Source: Bacillus_CJ salitolerans (GTDB lineage: Bacteria > Bacillota > Bacilli > Bacillales > SA4). Taken from it: a DNA stretch of 64,000 nucleotides. Each line of letters starts with the position of its first letter. Within the stretch, counting starts at the first letter, position 1. Shown piece after piece: positions 42,762-52,540 of the stretch. Position numbers and translations under genes: made by a program. The stretch lies in assembly GCF_042680805.1 (NCBI RefSeq), contig NZ_JBHUEM010000054.1, positions 62,001 to 126,000 of the forward strand, given 5' to 3'. The notes beneath the pieces were generated by a model. That model worked only from the letters and a program-made list of their open reading frames with translations. It ran no database searches and had not been told where the DNA came from.

Positions 42762-43946
42762 ATGCCTAAAAAATTGTGGCTATTACTTATAGGAATGGTT
42801 ATTAATGTTGTTGGTTCTTCGTTTTTATGGCCTCTAAATGTTATTTATATACACGATGTCCTCGGGAAGTCGTTAACGATGGCAGGTGTCGTACTCATGT
42901 TAAATAGTGCTTCTGGTGTTGTTGGGAACTTAGTTGGTGGTTTTTTATTCGATCGTTTCGGTGGATATCGTTCGATTTTAATCGGTGTTATCATCACATC
43001 ACTTTCAGCAATTGGCTTAGTTTGGAATCATAGCTGGCCATATTATGTTGTATTTTTAATGTTTCTTGGACTAGGCTCCGGTATGGTTTTCCCATCAATG
43101 TATGCAATGGCTGGTTCAGTTTGGCCAGAAGGTGGTAGGAAGCCGTTTAATTCAATGTATGTTGCTCAAAATATTGGGGTTGCCGTGGGAGCTGCTCTAG
43201 GTGGGTTCGTTGCGAATATATCATTTGAACTAACATTCATAGCAAATGCAGGTATGTATGCACTGTTTTTCTTACTAGCAATCTTTTCATTTAAAGGTAT
43301 TCATGTTGAGAAGACAAAGCAAACAAGTATATTAGAGCAGAAGCTAACGATTAAAAATAAAACAAAATTTACTGCACTTTTAGTTCTTTGTATCGGGTAT
43401 ATGCTTTCCTGGATGGCCTATGTACAATGGCAGTCAAACATTGCTTCCTATACACAAGATTTAAATATATCATTAAATCAATATAGCTTATTATGGACAA
43501 TAAATGGAGCACTTATCGTTCTAGCACAGCCTTTTGTCTCGACGATTGTTCGTGTATTTGCTAAGACATTAAAGTCCCAGATTATTTTAGGATTAATCAT
43601 ATTCATAGGTTCGTTTGTCATTGTCTCGAATGCCACACAATTTACTGGCTTTGTCGTGGCAATGGTCATTTTAACGATTGGTGAAATGTTTGTATGGCCT
43701 GCTGTTCCAACTGTAGCCAATGAATTAGCACCAAAAGGTAGAGAAGGCTTTTATCAAGGTGTCGTAAATAGTGCAGCAACTGGTGGTAGAATGCTTGGTC
43801 CAGTTGTAGGAGGCCTAATGGTCGATTTTTATAGCATCCATGCTTTATTTTTCTTATTAATGGGCGTGCTTGCCTTATCGATTGTGACAACTTATTTCTA
43901 TGACAAAAATCTTAAAAAAGAGGAAACTCAGGCGATTGCTGTATAG
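42762..43946 (+). CDS. yttB: MFS transporter YttB
   Basis: 394 residues, 12 predicted helices. The MFS loop 2-3 motif appears as NLVGGFLFDRFGGYRS and the equivalent in the second half as NELAPKGREGFYQGVVNSAATGGRMLGPVVGG. Likely a drug/proton antiporter; no substrate is known. RBS GAGGAGG seven bases upstream. Monocistronic, directly upstream of the leuS promoter. Synteny with leuS is as in B. subtilis yttB. Confidence 0.83.
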   Translation: MPKKLWLLLIGMVINVVGSSFLWPLNVIYIHDVLGKSLTMAGVVLMLNSASGVVGNLVGGFLFDRFGGYRSILIGVIITSLSAIGLVWNHSWPYYVVFLMFLGLGSGMVFPSMYAMAGSVWPEGGRKPFNSMYVAQNIGVAVGAALGGFVANISFELTFIANAGMYALFFLLAIFSFKGIHVEKTKQTSILEQKLTIKNKTKFTALLVLCIGYMLSWMAYVQWQSNIASYTQDLNISLNQYSLLWTINGALIVLAQPFVSTIVRVFAKTLKSQIILGLIIFIGSFVIVSNATQFTGFVVAMVILTIGEMFVWPAVPTVANELAPKGREGFYQGVVNSAATGGRMLGPVVGGLMVDFYSIHALFFLLMGVLALSIVTTYFYDKNLKKEETQAIAV

Positions 43947-43974
43947 AATTTAAGAAAAAGTTCCAAAATAGGCT

Positions 43975-44003
43975 TGATGTTTTTAGTTGATTTCATTACA
44001 ATA
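43975..44003 (+). promoter_or_regulatory. SigA promoter of the leuS T-box transcript
   Basis: -35 TTGATG (43975-43980), 17-bp spacer, -10 TACAAT (43998-44003). Confidence 0.65.
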
Positions 44004-44029
44004 CAATACAAATACAAAAATTAGAAAAC

Positions 44030-44275
44030 AGTGCGAAGGAATAGTAATGATGGAGATAGGTTTAGAGAGTTGACGGTAGGTGCAAGTCAATCCAAAGGCT
44101 ATCATGAACTCGCCTTCAAGTTTCAAATGTGAACAGTCTCTTCGACTTAGTAATGTTTGACGTGCATCCGCGTTAAGGAGTCAAGCGAATACTAGCAATA
44201 GTATTAATTTGGGTGGTACCGCGGGAATAAACAATAAACTCTCGTCCCTTTATTAGGGATGGGGGTTTTTTTATT
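44030..44275 (+). ncRNA. T-box leader (leucine-specific) of leuS
   Basis: Stem I carries AGTAATGATGGAG with AGTA at its base. GAA is followed by CTC (44109-44111), a leucine specifier. The T-box core GGGTGGTACCGCGG (44211-44224) is canonical, and a terminator AACTCTCGTCCC/GGGATGGGGGTT plus T7 (44237-44272) follows. Uncharged tRNA-Leu would induce leuS. Confidence 0.93.
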
Positions 44276-44368
44276 TTCGTCCCAAGTTGTAAAAACTTGT
44301 AGTAAGCAACGAAGACATACAGGAAGTAACTATCCAAACGGTAGTGAAACACATAAGGAGGAAGAAAA

Positions 44369-46783
44369 ATGGCTTTCGATCATCAACAGATTGAGAAGAA
44401 ATGGCAGCACTATTGGGAAAGTAATCAATCATTCAAGACAAAGGAGGATAAAGGTAATCCGAAGTTTTACGCTTTAGATATGTTTCCGTATCCATCCGGA
44501 GCAGGTCTTCATGTTGGTCATCCTGAAGGGTACACAGCGACAGATATCGTATCCCGTATGAAACGAATGCAAGGCTATAATGTTCTTCATCCAATGGGAT
44601 GGGACGCATTCGGATTGCCTGCAGAGCAATATGCATTAGATACAGGAAATGATCCAGCTGAGTTTACAGAACAAAACATTAATACGTTCCGTCGTCAAAT
44701 AAAGGAGCTAGGCTTCTCTTATGACTGGGATCGCGAAGTAAATACTACCGATCCGAATTATTACAAGTGGACGCAATGGATTTTCTTGAAACTATATGAA
44801 AAAGGATTGGCTTATATAGACGAGATTCCAGTAAACTGGTGTCCAGCGCTTGGAACGGTTCTTGCAAATGAAGAAGTAATTGACGGAAAAAGTGAGCGTG
44901 GTGGGCATCCAGTTGAGCGCCGTCCAATGAAGCAATGGATGCTTAAAATTACAGCATATGCTGACCGTCTACTTGAAGATTTAGAAGAGCTTGATTGGCC
45001 AGAAAGTCTAAAAGACATGCAGCGGAACTGGATTGGTCGTTCAGAGGGTGCTCATGTACACTTCACAATCGAGGGGCATCAAGAAAGCTTTACCGTTTTC
45101 ACCACTCGCCCTGATACATTGTTCGGTGCAACATATGCGGTATTAGCTCCAGAACACCCATTTGTTGATGTCATCACAACAGCTGAACAAAAGGAAGCGG
45201 TACATGCCTATATTGAGAAAATGAAGACTAAGAGCGATTTAGAACGTACGGAGCTTTCTAAAGAAAAAACGGGTGCTTTCACTGGGGCATACGCGGTAAA
45301 TCCAATCAACGGTGAGAAAATGCCTATCTGGATTGCTGATTATGTGTTGATGTCATATGGAACAGGTGCCATTATGGCCGTACCTGCTCATGATGAACGG
45401 GATTATGAGTTTGCTGTTAAATTCGACCTACCAATTAAAGAGGTTGTTTCAGGCGGCGATGTTTCAAAAGAAGCATACACTGGTGATGGTGAACACGTAA
45501 ATTCTGACTTCTTAAATGGTCTAAATAAAGATGACGGCATTAAAGAGGCCATAAAGTGGCTTGAAGAGAACGGAAAAGGTGAGAAAAAGGTTTCTTATCG
45601 CCTTCGTGATTGGTTGTTCAGCCGTCAGCGTTATTGGGGAGAGCCAATTCCAATTATCCACTGGGAAGATGGAACAATGACAGCTGTGCCGGATTCGGAA
45701 TTACCACTTGTTTTACCCAAAACAACTGAAATTCGTCCTTCAGGTACAGGGGAGTCACCACTTGCAGCGATTGAAGACTGGGTCAATGTCGTAGATCCGG
45801 AAACAGGTAAAAAAGGTCGTCGTGAGACAAATACAATGCCACAATGGGGTGGAAGCTGTTGGTACTACCTACGCTATATTGACCCGCATAATCAAGAGAA
45901 GCTTGCTGACCCTGAAAAGCTAAAACAATGGCTACCAGTTGATATTTATATCGGTGGTGCAGAGCATGCAGTTCTTCATTTACTATATGCCCGTTTCTGG
46001 CACAAGTTTTTATACGATATTGGAGTTGTCCCTACTAAAGAGCCATTCCAAAGACTATTTAACCAAGGCATGATCCTCGGTGAAAATAATGAAAAAATGA
46101 GTAAGTCAAAAGGAAATGTTGTAAATCCTGATGAGATTATTGAAAGTCATGGAGCAGACACATTACGACTTTACGAAATGTTCATGGGGCCACTTGAAGC
46201 GTCTATTGCTTGGTCAACAAAAGGCTTAGACGGATCTCGTCGTTTCCTAGATCGAGTGTGGAGATTGTTTGTTGACGAGAATGGATCGTTAAATCCAATC
46301 ATTAAAGACTCGAATTCATCCTCACTAGAGAAGGTGTACCATCAAACAGTGAAAAAGGTAACAGACGATTATGACGGGCTTCGCTTTAACACAGCGATTT
46401 CACAAATGATGGTATTTATCAATGAAGCTTATAAAGCAACAGAGATTCCGAAAGAATTTGTGGAAGGATTTGTGAAGCTTCTTTCTCCTGTTGCTCCACA
46501 CCTTGCTGAAGAGCTTTGGGAGAAACTTGGACACAGTGGAACAATTACGTATGAGGCATGGCCAGCATATGAAGAGGCAAAACTGGTTGAAGATGAAGTT
46601 GAAATTGTAGTTCAAATTAATGGAAAAGTAAAAGCAAAAGTCCTTGTAAAGGTTGATGCTACAAAAGAACAGCTTGAAGAAATGGCTTTAGCTGATAGTA
46701 TCGTCAAAGAGCAAATTGCAGGGAAAACGGTCCGTAAAGTGATTGCGGTCCCTGGGAAGCTAGTAAATATTGTAGCAAATTAA
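44369..46783 (+). CDS. leuS: leucyl-tRNA synthetase
   Basis: 804 residues, full length for a Bacillus LeuRS. Class I HIGH motif in PYPSGAGLHVGHPEGYTATD; the CP1 editing domain includes FTTRPDTLFGATYAVLAPEH; KMSKSKGNVVNPDEII is the second signature. The C-terminal extension (VEIVVQINGKVKAKVLV) ends with VRKVIAVPGKLVNIV. RBS AAGGAGGAAG. Regulated by the T-box leader. A terminator and repeat copy 3 follow. Confidence 0.97.
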   Translation: MAFDHQQIEKKWQHYWESNQSFKTKEDKGNPKFYALDMFPYPSGAGLHVGHPEGYTATDIVSRMKRMQGYNVLHPMGWDAFGLPAEQYALDTGNDPAEFTEQNINTFRRQIKELGFSYDWDREVNTTDPNYYKWTQWIFLKLYEKGLAYIDEIPVNWCPALGTVLANEEVIDGKSERGGHPVERRPMKQWMLKITAYADRLLEDLEELDWPESLKDMQRNWIGRSEGAHVHFTIEGHQESFTVFTTRPDTLFGATYAVLAPEHPFVDVITTAEQKEAVHAYIEKMKTKSDLERTELSKEKTGAFTGAYAVNPINGEKMPIWIADYVLMSYGTGAIMAVPAHDERDYEFAVKFDLPIKEVVSGGDVSKEAYTGDGEHVNSDFLNGLNKDDGIKEAIKWLEENGKGEKKVSYRLRDWLFSRQRYWGEPIPIIHWEDGTMTAVPDSELPLVLPKTTEIRPSGTGESPLAAIEDWVNVVDPETGKKGRRETNTMPQWGGSCWYYLRYIDPHNQEKLADPEKLKQWLPVDIYIGGAEHAVLHLLYARFWHKFLYDIGVVPTKEPFQRLFNQGMILGENNEKMSKSKGNVVNPDEIIESHGADTLRLYEMFMGPLEASIAWSTKGLDGSRRFLDRVWRLFVDENGSLNPIIKDSNSSSLEKVYHQTVKKVTDDYDGLRFNTAISQMMVFINEAYKATEIPKEFVEGFVKLLSPVAPHLAEELWEKLGHSGTITYEAWPAYEEAKLVEDEVEIVVQINGKVKAKVLVKVDATKEQLEEMALADSIVKEQIAGKTVRKVIAVPGKLVNIVAN

Positions 46784-46812
46784 AGAAGCAGATTTTTCTG
46801 CTTCTTTTTTTA
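46783..46812 (+). terminator. terminator of leuS
   Basis: Stem AAGAAGCAG/CTGCTTCTT followed by T5, beginning at the stop codon. Confidence 0.85.
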
Positions 46813-46818
46813 AAAGTT

Positions 46819-47032
46819 AAGAAAGCATAAGTTTCTGGTGTTTAGTTTATACAAGTTACTGCTAAATCCAGCTCCAGCACCCAGCCAAGAGGAAATGGGG
46901 ACGATCTTTGCCATTTCATCCTACTCGAGGTCAAATAACCTTAAATGAGTAAACGGGGAAATGCACCCTTTTCCTCATTTAGGAACAGTTGCTCTGCCTG
47001 AGGCTAATCGGGGCGCCCTTAGCCTTTTGTCT
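46819..47032 (+). repeat. dispersed structured repeat, copy 3 (long form, compensated stem)
   Basis: AAGAAAGCATAAG, CCAGCTCCAGCACCCAGCC, then the optional hairpin GAGGAAATGG/CCATTTCATC, CTCGAGGTCAAATAACC and the main stem. Its stem reads CCTTAAATGAG/CTCATTTAGG where the others have CTGTCATGA/TCATGACAG, so both arms changed together. It ends TTGCTCTGCCTGAGGCTAAT and CGGGGCGC. Follows the leuS terminator in the same orientation. Confidence 0.85.
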
Positions 47033-47224
47033 AAAAATCCAAATGAATTTGGTGATGATGTCTTGATTCGCAACTTAAAAGTAACGCATTGAAAAAATAA
47101 ATCCTGCAAACTGATGTAGGGATCGATTAGTTACTATATTTCAAGTATGGTTGTTTCTTTATAATCCCTGAATTTAGAGTTATAATAACCTTTGTAAATT
47201 GAATGTGAAAATGGAGAGAACGTT

Positions 47225-47764
47225 TTGATAACATTTGGTCCCTATATTTCTGAACGAGAGAAAAGAAAATTATTACCCATTATAGAAGCTGATATTGAGT
47301 TTAGTAAAAGTCAGTGTCTTGGGAGTTATTATTTTCATGAGGAATGTAATATATGGAAAAAGGCCTATCATACAACTGAACGATTTGACTATATCCTTGA
47401 ACGTGACTGTTTCCTTGAGTTACAAAGTGCAGAATGTGTACCCATCTTGATTGGCTTTGATGATGATAAGTATGTCATTTATTTAGATGTTGTTCATGGA
47501 CCAGACCTCTTAACCTACTGCAGAGAGGAAGGAATAGGACTCGTAGAATTTAAAGATGATTTAATTCGTGCTTTAACGTCAATGCTAGATCATGGCTGGT
47601 TTTATCAGCAATTATCTAGTAAACATATGATTTGGTGTGAGGATTGCCAAGCATTTTTTATCATTGATTATTCAAACTGTTTGAAAATAGATTTGAAAAA
47701 TCGAGATAGCTATATAGAAAAAATCGAGAAAATGGTTGATGATTTTGTTAGTATTCATGAATAA
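47225..47764 (+). CDS. degenerate protein-kinase-like protein
   Basis: 179 residues, TTG start with GGAGAG six bases upstream. Order of motifs suggests a trimmed kinase C-lobe: hinge-like YVIYLDVVHGPDLLTYCREEG, helix ALTSMLDHGWFYQQLSSKHMIWC in the catalytic-loop position and FFIIDYSNCLKI in the DFG-like position. The canonical HxD catalytic residues and the N-lobe Lys are not clear, so it may be a pseudokinase. Followed 34 bp later by the rhodanese gene, probably one transcript. I am not certain of the family. Confidence 0.55.
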   Translation: MITFGPYISEREKRKLLPIIEADIEFSKSQCLGSYYFHEECNIWKKAYHTTERFDYILERDCFLELQSAECVPILIGFDDDKYVIYLDVVHGPDLLTYCREEGIGLVEFKDDLIRALTSMLDHGWFYQQLSSKHMIWCEDCQAFFIIDYSNCLKIDLKNRDSYIEKIEKMVDDFVSIHE

Positions 47765-47798
47765 TAATTATTTTACTTAAGAGAAAGGGTGTTGAACG

Positions 47799-48110
47799 GT
47801 GGAACAAGAAATTAAAATTATTACTCCTTCGGAATTAAACGAACGTATAGAAAAAGGTGAGAAATTAGAATTAATTGACGTACGTGAGCATGAAGAAGTA
47901 GCGAATGGAATGGTTCCTGGTGCTAAGCACATGCCAATGGGAGAGATACCAATTCGAATGGAAGAGCTGGATAAAGGAAAGGAGTATATTTTTATTTGCC
48001 GATCTGGTCGTCGCAGTGAAAATGTATGTCATTATTTGCAGGATCAAGGCTTCAAGTGTGTGAATATGGTTGGTGGTATGCTTGAATGGGACGGAGAAGT
48101 TGAATTTTAG
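47799..48110 (+). CDS. ytwF: rhodanese-domain protein YtwF
   Basis: 103 residues, a single rhodanese module. The active-site Cys is in FICRSGRRSENV (Cys-R-S-G-R-R loop), and LIDVREHEEVANGMVPGAKHMPMGEI is the N-terminal signature. Transfers sulfane sulfur or detoxifies it; the partner is unknown. GTG start with AAAGGGTG upstream. Cytoplasmic. Confidence 0.87.
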   Translation: MEQEIKIITPSELNERIEKGEKLELIDVREHEEVANGMVPGAKHMPMGEIPIRMEELDKGKEYIFICRSGRRSENVCHYLQDQGFKCVNMVGGMLEWDGEVEF

Positions 48111-48135
48111 AAAATTTGGATGTTAATATAATCGA

Positions 48136-48163
48136 AGGAAACCTGATTCAGTCAGGTTTCCCT
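48136..48163. terminator. hairpin between convergent ytwF and protease genes
   Basis: Stem GGAAACCTGA/TCAGGTTTCC with a short loop and no strong T-run; it overlaps the protease 3' end. Confidence 0.4.
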
Positions 48164-48687
48164 CGATTTGTATTAGCTATTTCTCGCCACTTCATCATTA
48201 ATTTCATAACTCTATAACCATCACTTGGCATTCCTCTATACGAACCGAATAATGATGGGTATCTTATCGGGATGATTGTAAAAATGAATTGTGCCAAAGA
48301 TGCATTCATAATAGACTTTAATAAATAGTTTATTATGAATTGAAAGTCTAAAAATGTGATTAGCATATAACTAAATAAACATAAAGTAAATGAAAAAACG
48401 GGACCTGCAATTAAAATCAAAGCATGGAGGACACTGTTATTCTTATCTTTAGGTATAGGATAGTCAACAAATCCGACAAACCCACTTAAAGGTTGAATTT
48501 TGATCGTTAGTTTACCTACTTTAAAACCAGAACCCTTTATAGAGTTTCCCAATCTTATTCCTACTGGCTCTTTGAACAATAATAATGCAGTAAGTGCATG
48601 ACCAAGTTCATGAACGAACGTAGTAAGCGGAAGGATTAAGGAGACAAACAACAAGAAAGTGATTGTAAATTGTACATAACTATCCAT
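48148..48687 (-). CDS. M50-like membrane zinc protease
   Basis: 179 residues from the ATG at 48687 (GGGGG upstream). HELGHAL in FVHELGHALTALLLF, in the first hydrophobic helix, is the zinc site, typical of M50 site-2 proteases. Three or more further helices follow; the usual NxxPxPxLDG motif of canonical M50 is replaced by GMPSDGYRVM near the C terminus (D-G pair). The short size puts it among simple M50-like/DUF proteins. Substrate unknown. Confidence 0.65.
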   Translation of the reverse strand: MDSYVQFTITFLLFVSLILPLTTFVHELGHALTALLLFKEPVGIRLGNSIKGSGFKVGKLTIKIQPLSGFVGFVDYPIPKDKNNSVLHALILIAGPVFSFTLCLFSYMLITFLDFQFIINYLLKSIMNASLAQFIFTIIPIRYPSLFGSYRGMPSDGYRVMKLMMKWREIANTNRGKPD

Positions 48688-48943
48688 AAGATCCCCCACT
48701 CAACAAAACAATCCTACAGATATTTTCTACATTAGCTAAAAGAATCCTGTATATTTGTTGAATAAAGTTTACCAAACCTATTTTTGAGTTTGGCAAAAAA
48801 CAATTAGTAAAAGTCCCACTAAAACACCTTCAACGTTAACGCTGTCGACCATTTTTATTAGCCAAACATTAAATCCTTTCTTGAAACGCGTTTCTCACAA
48901 ATAGCTTTATCAAGTGTTGTTTTTCTCTTCGTAGACAAGAGGG

Positions 48944-50221
48944 TTACTGATATTTTACCTTCATTGCATTTTTTCCAGCTGTCATGCCAGCCAAGCGCCC
49001 TGTAACAAGAGCAGATGTGATATTATATCCACCTGTGTATCCGTGAATATCTAATACTTCCCCGCAGAAGTACAGCCCCTCAACTAGCTTTGAAGACATT
49101 TCTTTCGGATGGATTTCTTTTATTGACACCCCCCCACCCGTAACAAATGCTTTTTCAATCGGTAGCGTACCATCGACGGTAAAAGAGAATTGCTTACAGC
49201 TATGAACGAACGCCCGTATTTTTTCATTAGAAAGATGATGAAAGGTTATTTTTTCATCAAGCTCATTTTGTTCAAGTAAGAAAAGGAGATAGCGTTCAGG
49301 AAGAAGTCCCTTAAGAACATTTTTGATGGCTTTATTTGGCTCTTCCTTTAAAAGCTTGATTACCTGTTGAAATAGAGCTTCTTCCCCTTGATCAGGAAGT
49401 GCATCAATTCTCATTTCAATTGTTTTAGTGTTGAATTTTTTTTGTGCCTTTACGACATATTGACTACAACGAAGAACAGCAGGACCTGAAATACCAAAGT
49501 GTGTAAAGAGCATATCCATTTTATGTGTAATGATGACTTTGCCTTTTGGATTCACGACACTTAGTGCTACATCTCTTAAAGCAAGGCCCTGTAGGCTTTT
49601 ATTTTTAATAAATGGCTCACTTGATGTAAGAGGTACTTCAGTTGGATACAAATCAGTTACGGTATGACCAGCTTTTTCAGCCCAAGCATAACCATCACCA
49701 GTAGATCCTGTATGCGGAACAGATTTTCCACCTACTGCTATAATGACATGCTCGCTCTCAATCACTTTACCGTTTTGCAACTGAACAGCTTTTGTTTGAC
49801 CATTTCTATAATCAATGGTTTTCACAGGTGTATTTGTCCAAATTGTCACCTTATATTTATCCAGTTGGTTTAATAAGACATTCACAACAGACTGGGCCTT
49901 ATCTGTTACTGGAAACATTCGTCCATGATCTTCTTCTTTTAATTGAATACCAAGCGCTTCAAAAAAACGAATAATATCCTCATTATTAAATATAGAAAAA
50001 GCACTATATAAAAATCGGCCATTACCAGGTATATGTTTAATGATTTCATCGACGGATAAACGATTCGTTACATTACAGCGGCCTCCACCAGATATAGCGA
50101 GTTTTCGTCCTAATTTATCTCCTTTATCAAGGAGTAAAACGTTTGCTCCTACTTCCCCAGCTGCAATAGCCGCCATAAGCCCAGATGGGCCACCACCAAT
50201 TACAATACAATCAAATTTCAT
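48944..50221 (-). CDS. ytfP: NAD(P)/FAD-dependent oxidoreductase YtfP (HI0933 family)
   Basis: 425 residues. The N-terminal dinucleotide-binding motif is CIVIGGGPSGLMAAIAAGEVGANVLLLDKGDKLGRKLAISGGGRCNVTN. The C terminus has FVTGGGVSIKEIHPKEMSSKLVEGLYFCGEVLDIHGYTGGYNITSALVTGRLAG, the family's second FAD contact. The family (HI0933/BaiN-like) has no general substrate, and BaiN itself acts on bile acids. The downstream flank on its left is gene-poor. It is divergent from a small hypothetical gene. Confidence 0.88.
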   Translation of the reverse strand: MKFDCIVIGGGPSGLMAAIAAGEVGANVLLLDKGDKLGRKLAISGGGRCNVTNRLSVDEIIKHIPGNGRFLYSAFSIFNNEDIIRFFEALGIQLKEEDHGRMFPVTDKAQSVVNVLLNQLDKYKVTIWTNTPVKTIDYRNGQTKAVQLQNGKVIESEHVIIAVGGKSVPHTGSTGDGYAWAEKAGHTVTDLYPTEVPLTSSEPFIKNKSLQGLALRDVALSVVNPKGKVIITHKMDMLFTHFGISGPAVLRCSQYVVKAQKKFNTKTIEMRIDALPDQGEEALFQQVIKLLKEEPNKAIKNVLKGLLPERYLLFLLEQNELDEKITFHHLSNEKIRAFVHSCKQFSFTVDGTLPIEKAFVTGGGVSIKEIHPKEMSSKLVEGLYFCGEVLDIHGYTGGYNITSALVTGRLAGMTAGKNAMKVKYQ

Positions 50222-50393
50222 GTAGATAACATCCTCTCAAACCAAGTAGCGATGAAGCAATTGTGTTAAAACTCAGGCAAATATTCTATACAATGAAGAA
50301 TATCATTTTCTAAGTAAAAAAGAAAATCGTGTAAACACTTGGCTAAGTGAAGGTTTTTCAATATAGTTAGTGGTAGTGATAGGAGTTGTTATT

Positions 50394-50780
50394 ATGACGA
50401 ATTCATATAAACCAAATATTTCAGAAGGTTTTTACCCACATGATGCAGGTTGGACAGAAGCAGGTACAGAAGCTACTTTACTTGTGAGTGTTCCGGAATT
50501 AACAGGGGTTACGTCAATGAAGGTAAATCAATTTGATTATGCCTGGTTGTTTGATCCGGCTATTAATGCTTATATATTTTGCTTTCAAATTAACTCCAAG
50601 GCGGAACATGCAGTCATTTTTCAGTTTGAGCATGCTGGTCGATTATTACTTGAAACAGAAGCTTACGAACGCTTTTCCATTGCCATTACCTCAGAAGAAT
50701 TTAAACATATTAAAGAGGAAACACCCTATTTATTTTTTGAAAATATTTCGATAAATCGCCAGCCGCTTGCAGGCTGGTAG
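50394..50780 (+). CDS. hypothetical soluble protein
   Basis: 128 residues from the ATG at 50394, eight bases after AGGAG; an upstream in-frame start has no RBS. Mixed beta content, no membrane segment and one Cys (WTEAGTEATLLVSVPELTGVTSMKVNQFDYAWLFDPAINAYIFCFQ; HAVIFQFEHAGRLLLETEAYERFSIAIT). I do not recognise it. Lies just upstream of ytgP. Confidence 0.55.
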   Translation: MTNSYKPNISEGFYPHDAGWTEAGTEATLLVSVPELTGVTSMKVNQFDYAWLFDPAINAYIFCFQINSKAEHAVIFQFEHAGRLLLETEAYERFSIAITSEEFKHIKEETPYLFFENISINRQPLAGW

Positions 50781-50795
50781 AAGAGCATGGAATCA

Positions 50796-50828
50796 ATACT
50801 AGCGGGGCGGCCTGAGCCTTTTGTTCTG
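50796..50828 (+). repeat. dispersed structured repeat, 3'-end fragment (copy 5)
   Basis: Only the terminal block remains: GCGGGGCGGCCTGAGCC followed by TTTTGTTCTGC, as in the right ends of copies 1 and 3. It lies 16 bp after the upstream gene's stop, same orientation. Confidence 0.65.
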
Positions 50829-50879
50829 CAAGTGTGATAAAATACACTCATTCGTTAAGTTCGTAGTTGGAGGAAGTTT

Positions 50880-52517
50880 ATGTCAAGCTCAAGTTTATTA
50901 AGAGGTACTTTCATATTAACTTTAGGTACATATATATCCAGAATATTAGGGATGATTTATGTCTTTCCATTTGTAGCTCTTGTAGGTGATCAAGGGACAG
51001 CTTTATATGCGTATGGTTATGGACAGTATACCATTTTCCTAAGCCTATCCACCATAGGCGTTCCTATGGCCGTTTCGAAATTCATCTCGAAGTACAATGC
51101 GCTTGGAGACTACGAAACAAGTAGAAAAATGTTTAAAACGGGTATGCTATTAATGGTAGGAATGGGAATTGTCTCATTTATATTATTGTATAGCTTAGCA
51201 CCTGTATTAGCACCTCTTCAGCTTGGAGATGACCAGCTTGGAAACTCAGTTGAAGATGTAACAAATGTAATTCGAATGGTTAGTTTTGCCTTATTAATAG
51301 TTCCAATTATGAGTGTCATTCGCGGTTTTTTTCAAGGAAATCAAACGATGGAGCCAACTGCCGTTTCTCAAGTAATCGAACAGCTCGTTCGAATTATCTT
51401 TTTGCTAGTGTCTGTTTACTTTATCCTAAAAGTTGGAAATGGAGAATTGTCTACAGCGATTGGCTATGCTACTTTTGCAGCATTTGTCGGTGCTTTAGGA
51501 GGTTTAGCTGTTTTAGGATGGTACTTTTTAAAACGAAGGCAGAGTCTTAACGTCTTATTAGCAAATAGCAAACCAAATGTAAAGATTTCATCGAAGGAAA
51601 TGATAAAGGAACTACTTACATATGCAGGTCCCTTTGTGTTTGTAGGACTAGCCATTCCACTATATCAATATGTTGATCAATATACATTAAATCGCACGCT
51701 TGTTGAAAACGGGAAGAGAGAGATAGCAGAAACGATTTTTTCTATCATTCAATTTAAGGCGCCTAAATTGGTCATGATTCCTGTGTCATTAGCAACAGCT
51801 TTTGGACTAACACTTGTTCCGGCTATTACAAAGGCATTTACAGACCATAATGGAAAGCAGCTTCGCGTACAAATTGACCAATCCTTTCAAGTCGTGTATT
51901 TTTTAACGTTACCTGCAGTAGTAGGCTTAGCGACATTAAGCTATAAATTTTATGCTATGTTTTATAATATCGAAGAACTTTCACTGGGTGGTTCCTTGTT
52001 AAGATGGTACGCACCTGTTGCGATATTATTTGCCTTCTTTACAGTTACAGCTGCTATCCTTCAAGGCATTCAAAAGCAAAAGCTTGCTGTCATCAGCTTG
52101 TTTTTTGGACTATTGTTAAAGCTTGTTTTTAATATACCTTTCATCACCTGGTTTGGTGGGATAGGTTCTATATTGGCGACAGCATTAGGTTATCTTGGTT
52201 CTGTTGTTTACAGTGTCTTCATGATAAAAAGACATGCTAATTATTCTTATCGGATTTTCATCAAAAGGGCAATACTAATGAGTATCTTTGCCTTGATCAT
52301 GATGGTTGGAATTTTTCTTATTGGAGGACTCCTTCAACAATTTATCGATTATAGAGAGGGAAGATGGGAAGCAACCATTGTTTCGATCATTGCTACAGTG
52401 TTTGGTGCTGCCATTTATTTATATTTAAGCTATCGTTCCAATTTAGCAGGGAAACTTTTGGGTAAGAGATTTTCATTTTTAAAAAGAAAAAGTTTAGCTG
52501 GAGAGAAGTCCAACTAA
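50880..52517 (+). CDS. murJ: MurJ-type lipid II flippase YtgP
   Basis: 545 residues, about 14 helices of the MVIN/MATE-like polysaccharide-flippase fold (RGTFILTLGTYISRILGMIYVFPF; MSVIRGFFQGNQTMEPTAVSQVIEQLVRI; AFGLTLVPAITKAF). B. subtilis YtgP is an established lipid II flippase functionally redundant with Amj. It exports the peptidoglycan precursor. Charged cytoplasmic C terminus. RBS TTGGAGGAAG. It is followed by a convergent small gene. Confidence 0.87.
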   Translation: MSSSSLLRGTFILTLGTYISRILGMIYVFPFVALVGDQGTALYAYGYGQYTIFLSLSTIGVPMAVSKFISKYNALGDYETSRKMFKTGMLLMVGMGIVSFILLYSLAPVLAPLQLGDDQLGNSVEDVTNVIRMVSFALLIVPIMSVIRGFFQGNQTMEPTAVSQVIEQLVRIIFLLVSVYFILKVGNGELSTAIGYATFAAFVGALGGLAVLGWYFLKRRQSLNVLLANSKPNVKISSKEMIKELLTYAGPFVFVGLAIPLYQYVDQYTLNRTLVENGKREIAETIFSIIQFKAPKLVMIPVSLATAFGLTLVPAITKAFTDHNGKQLRVQIDQSFQVVYFLTLPAVVGLATLSYKFYAMFYNIEELSLGGSLLRWYAPVAILFAFFTVTAAILQGIQKQKLAVISLFFGLLLKLVFNIPFITWFGGIGSILATALGYLGSVVYSVFMIKRHANYSYRIFIKRAILMSIFALIMMVGIFLIGGLLQQFIDYREGRWEATIVSIIATVFGAAIYLYLSYRSNLAGKLLGKRFSFLKRKSLAGEKSN

Positions 52518-52540
52518 ACAATGGCTTGAAAGAGGAATGG

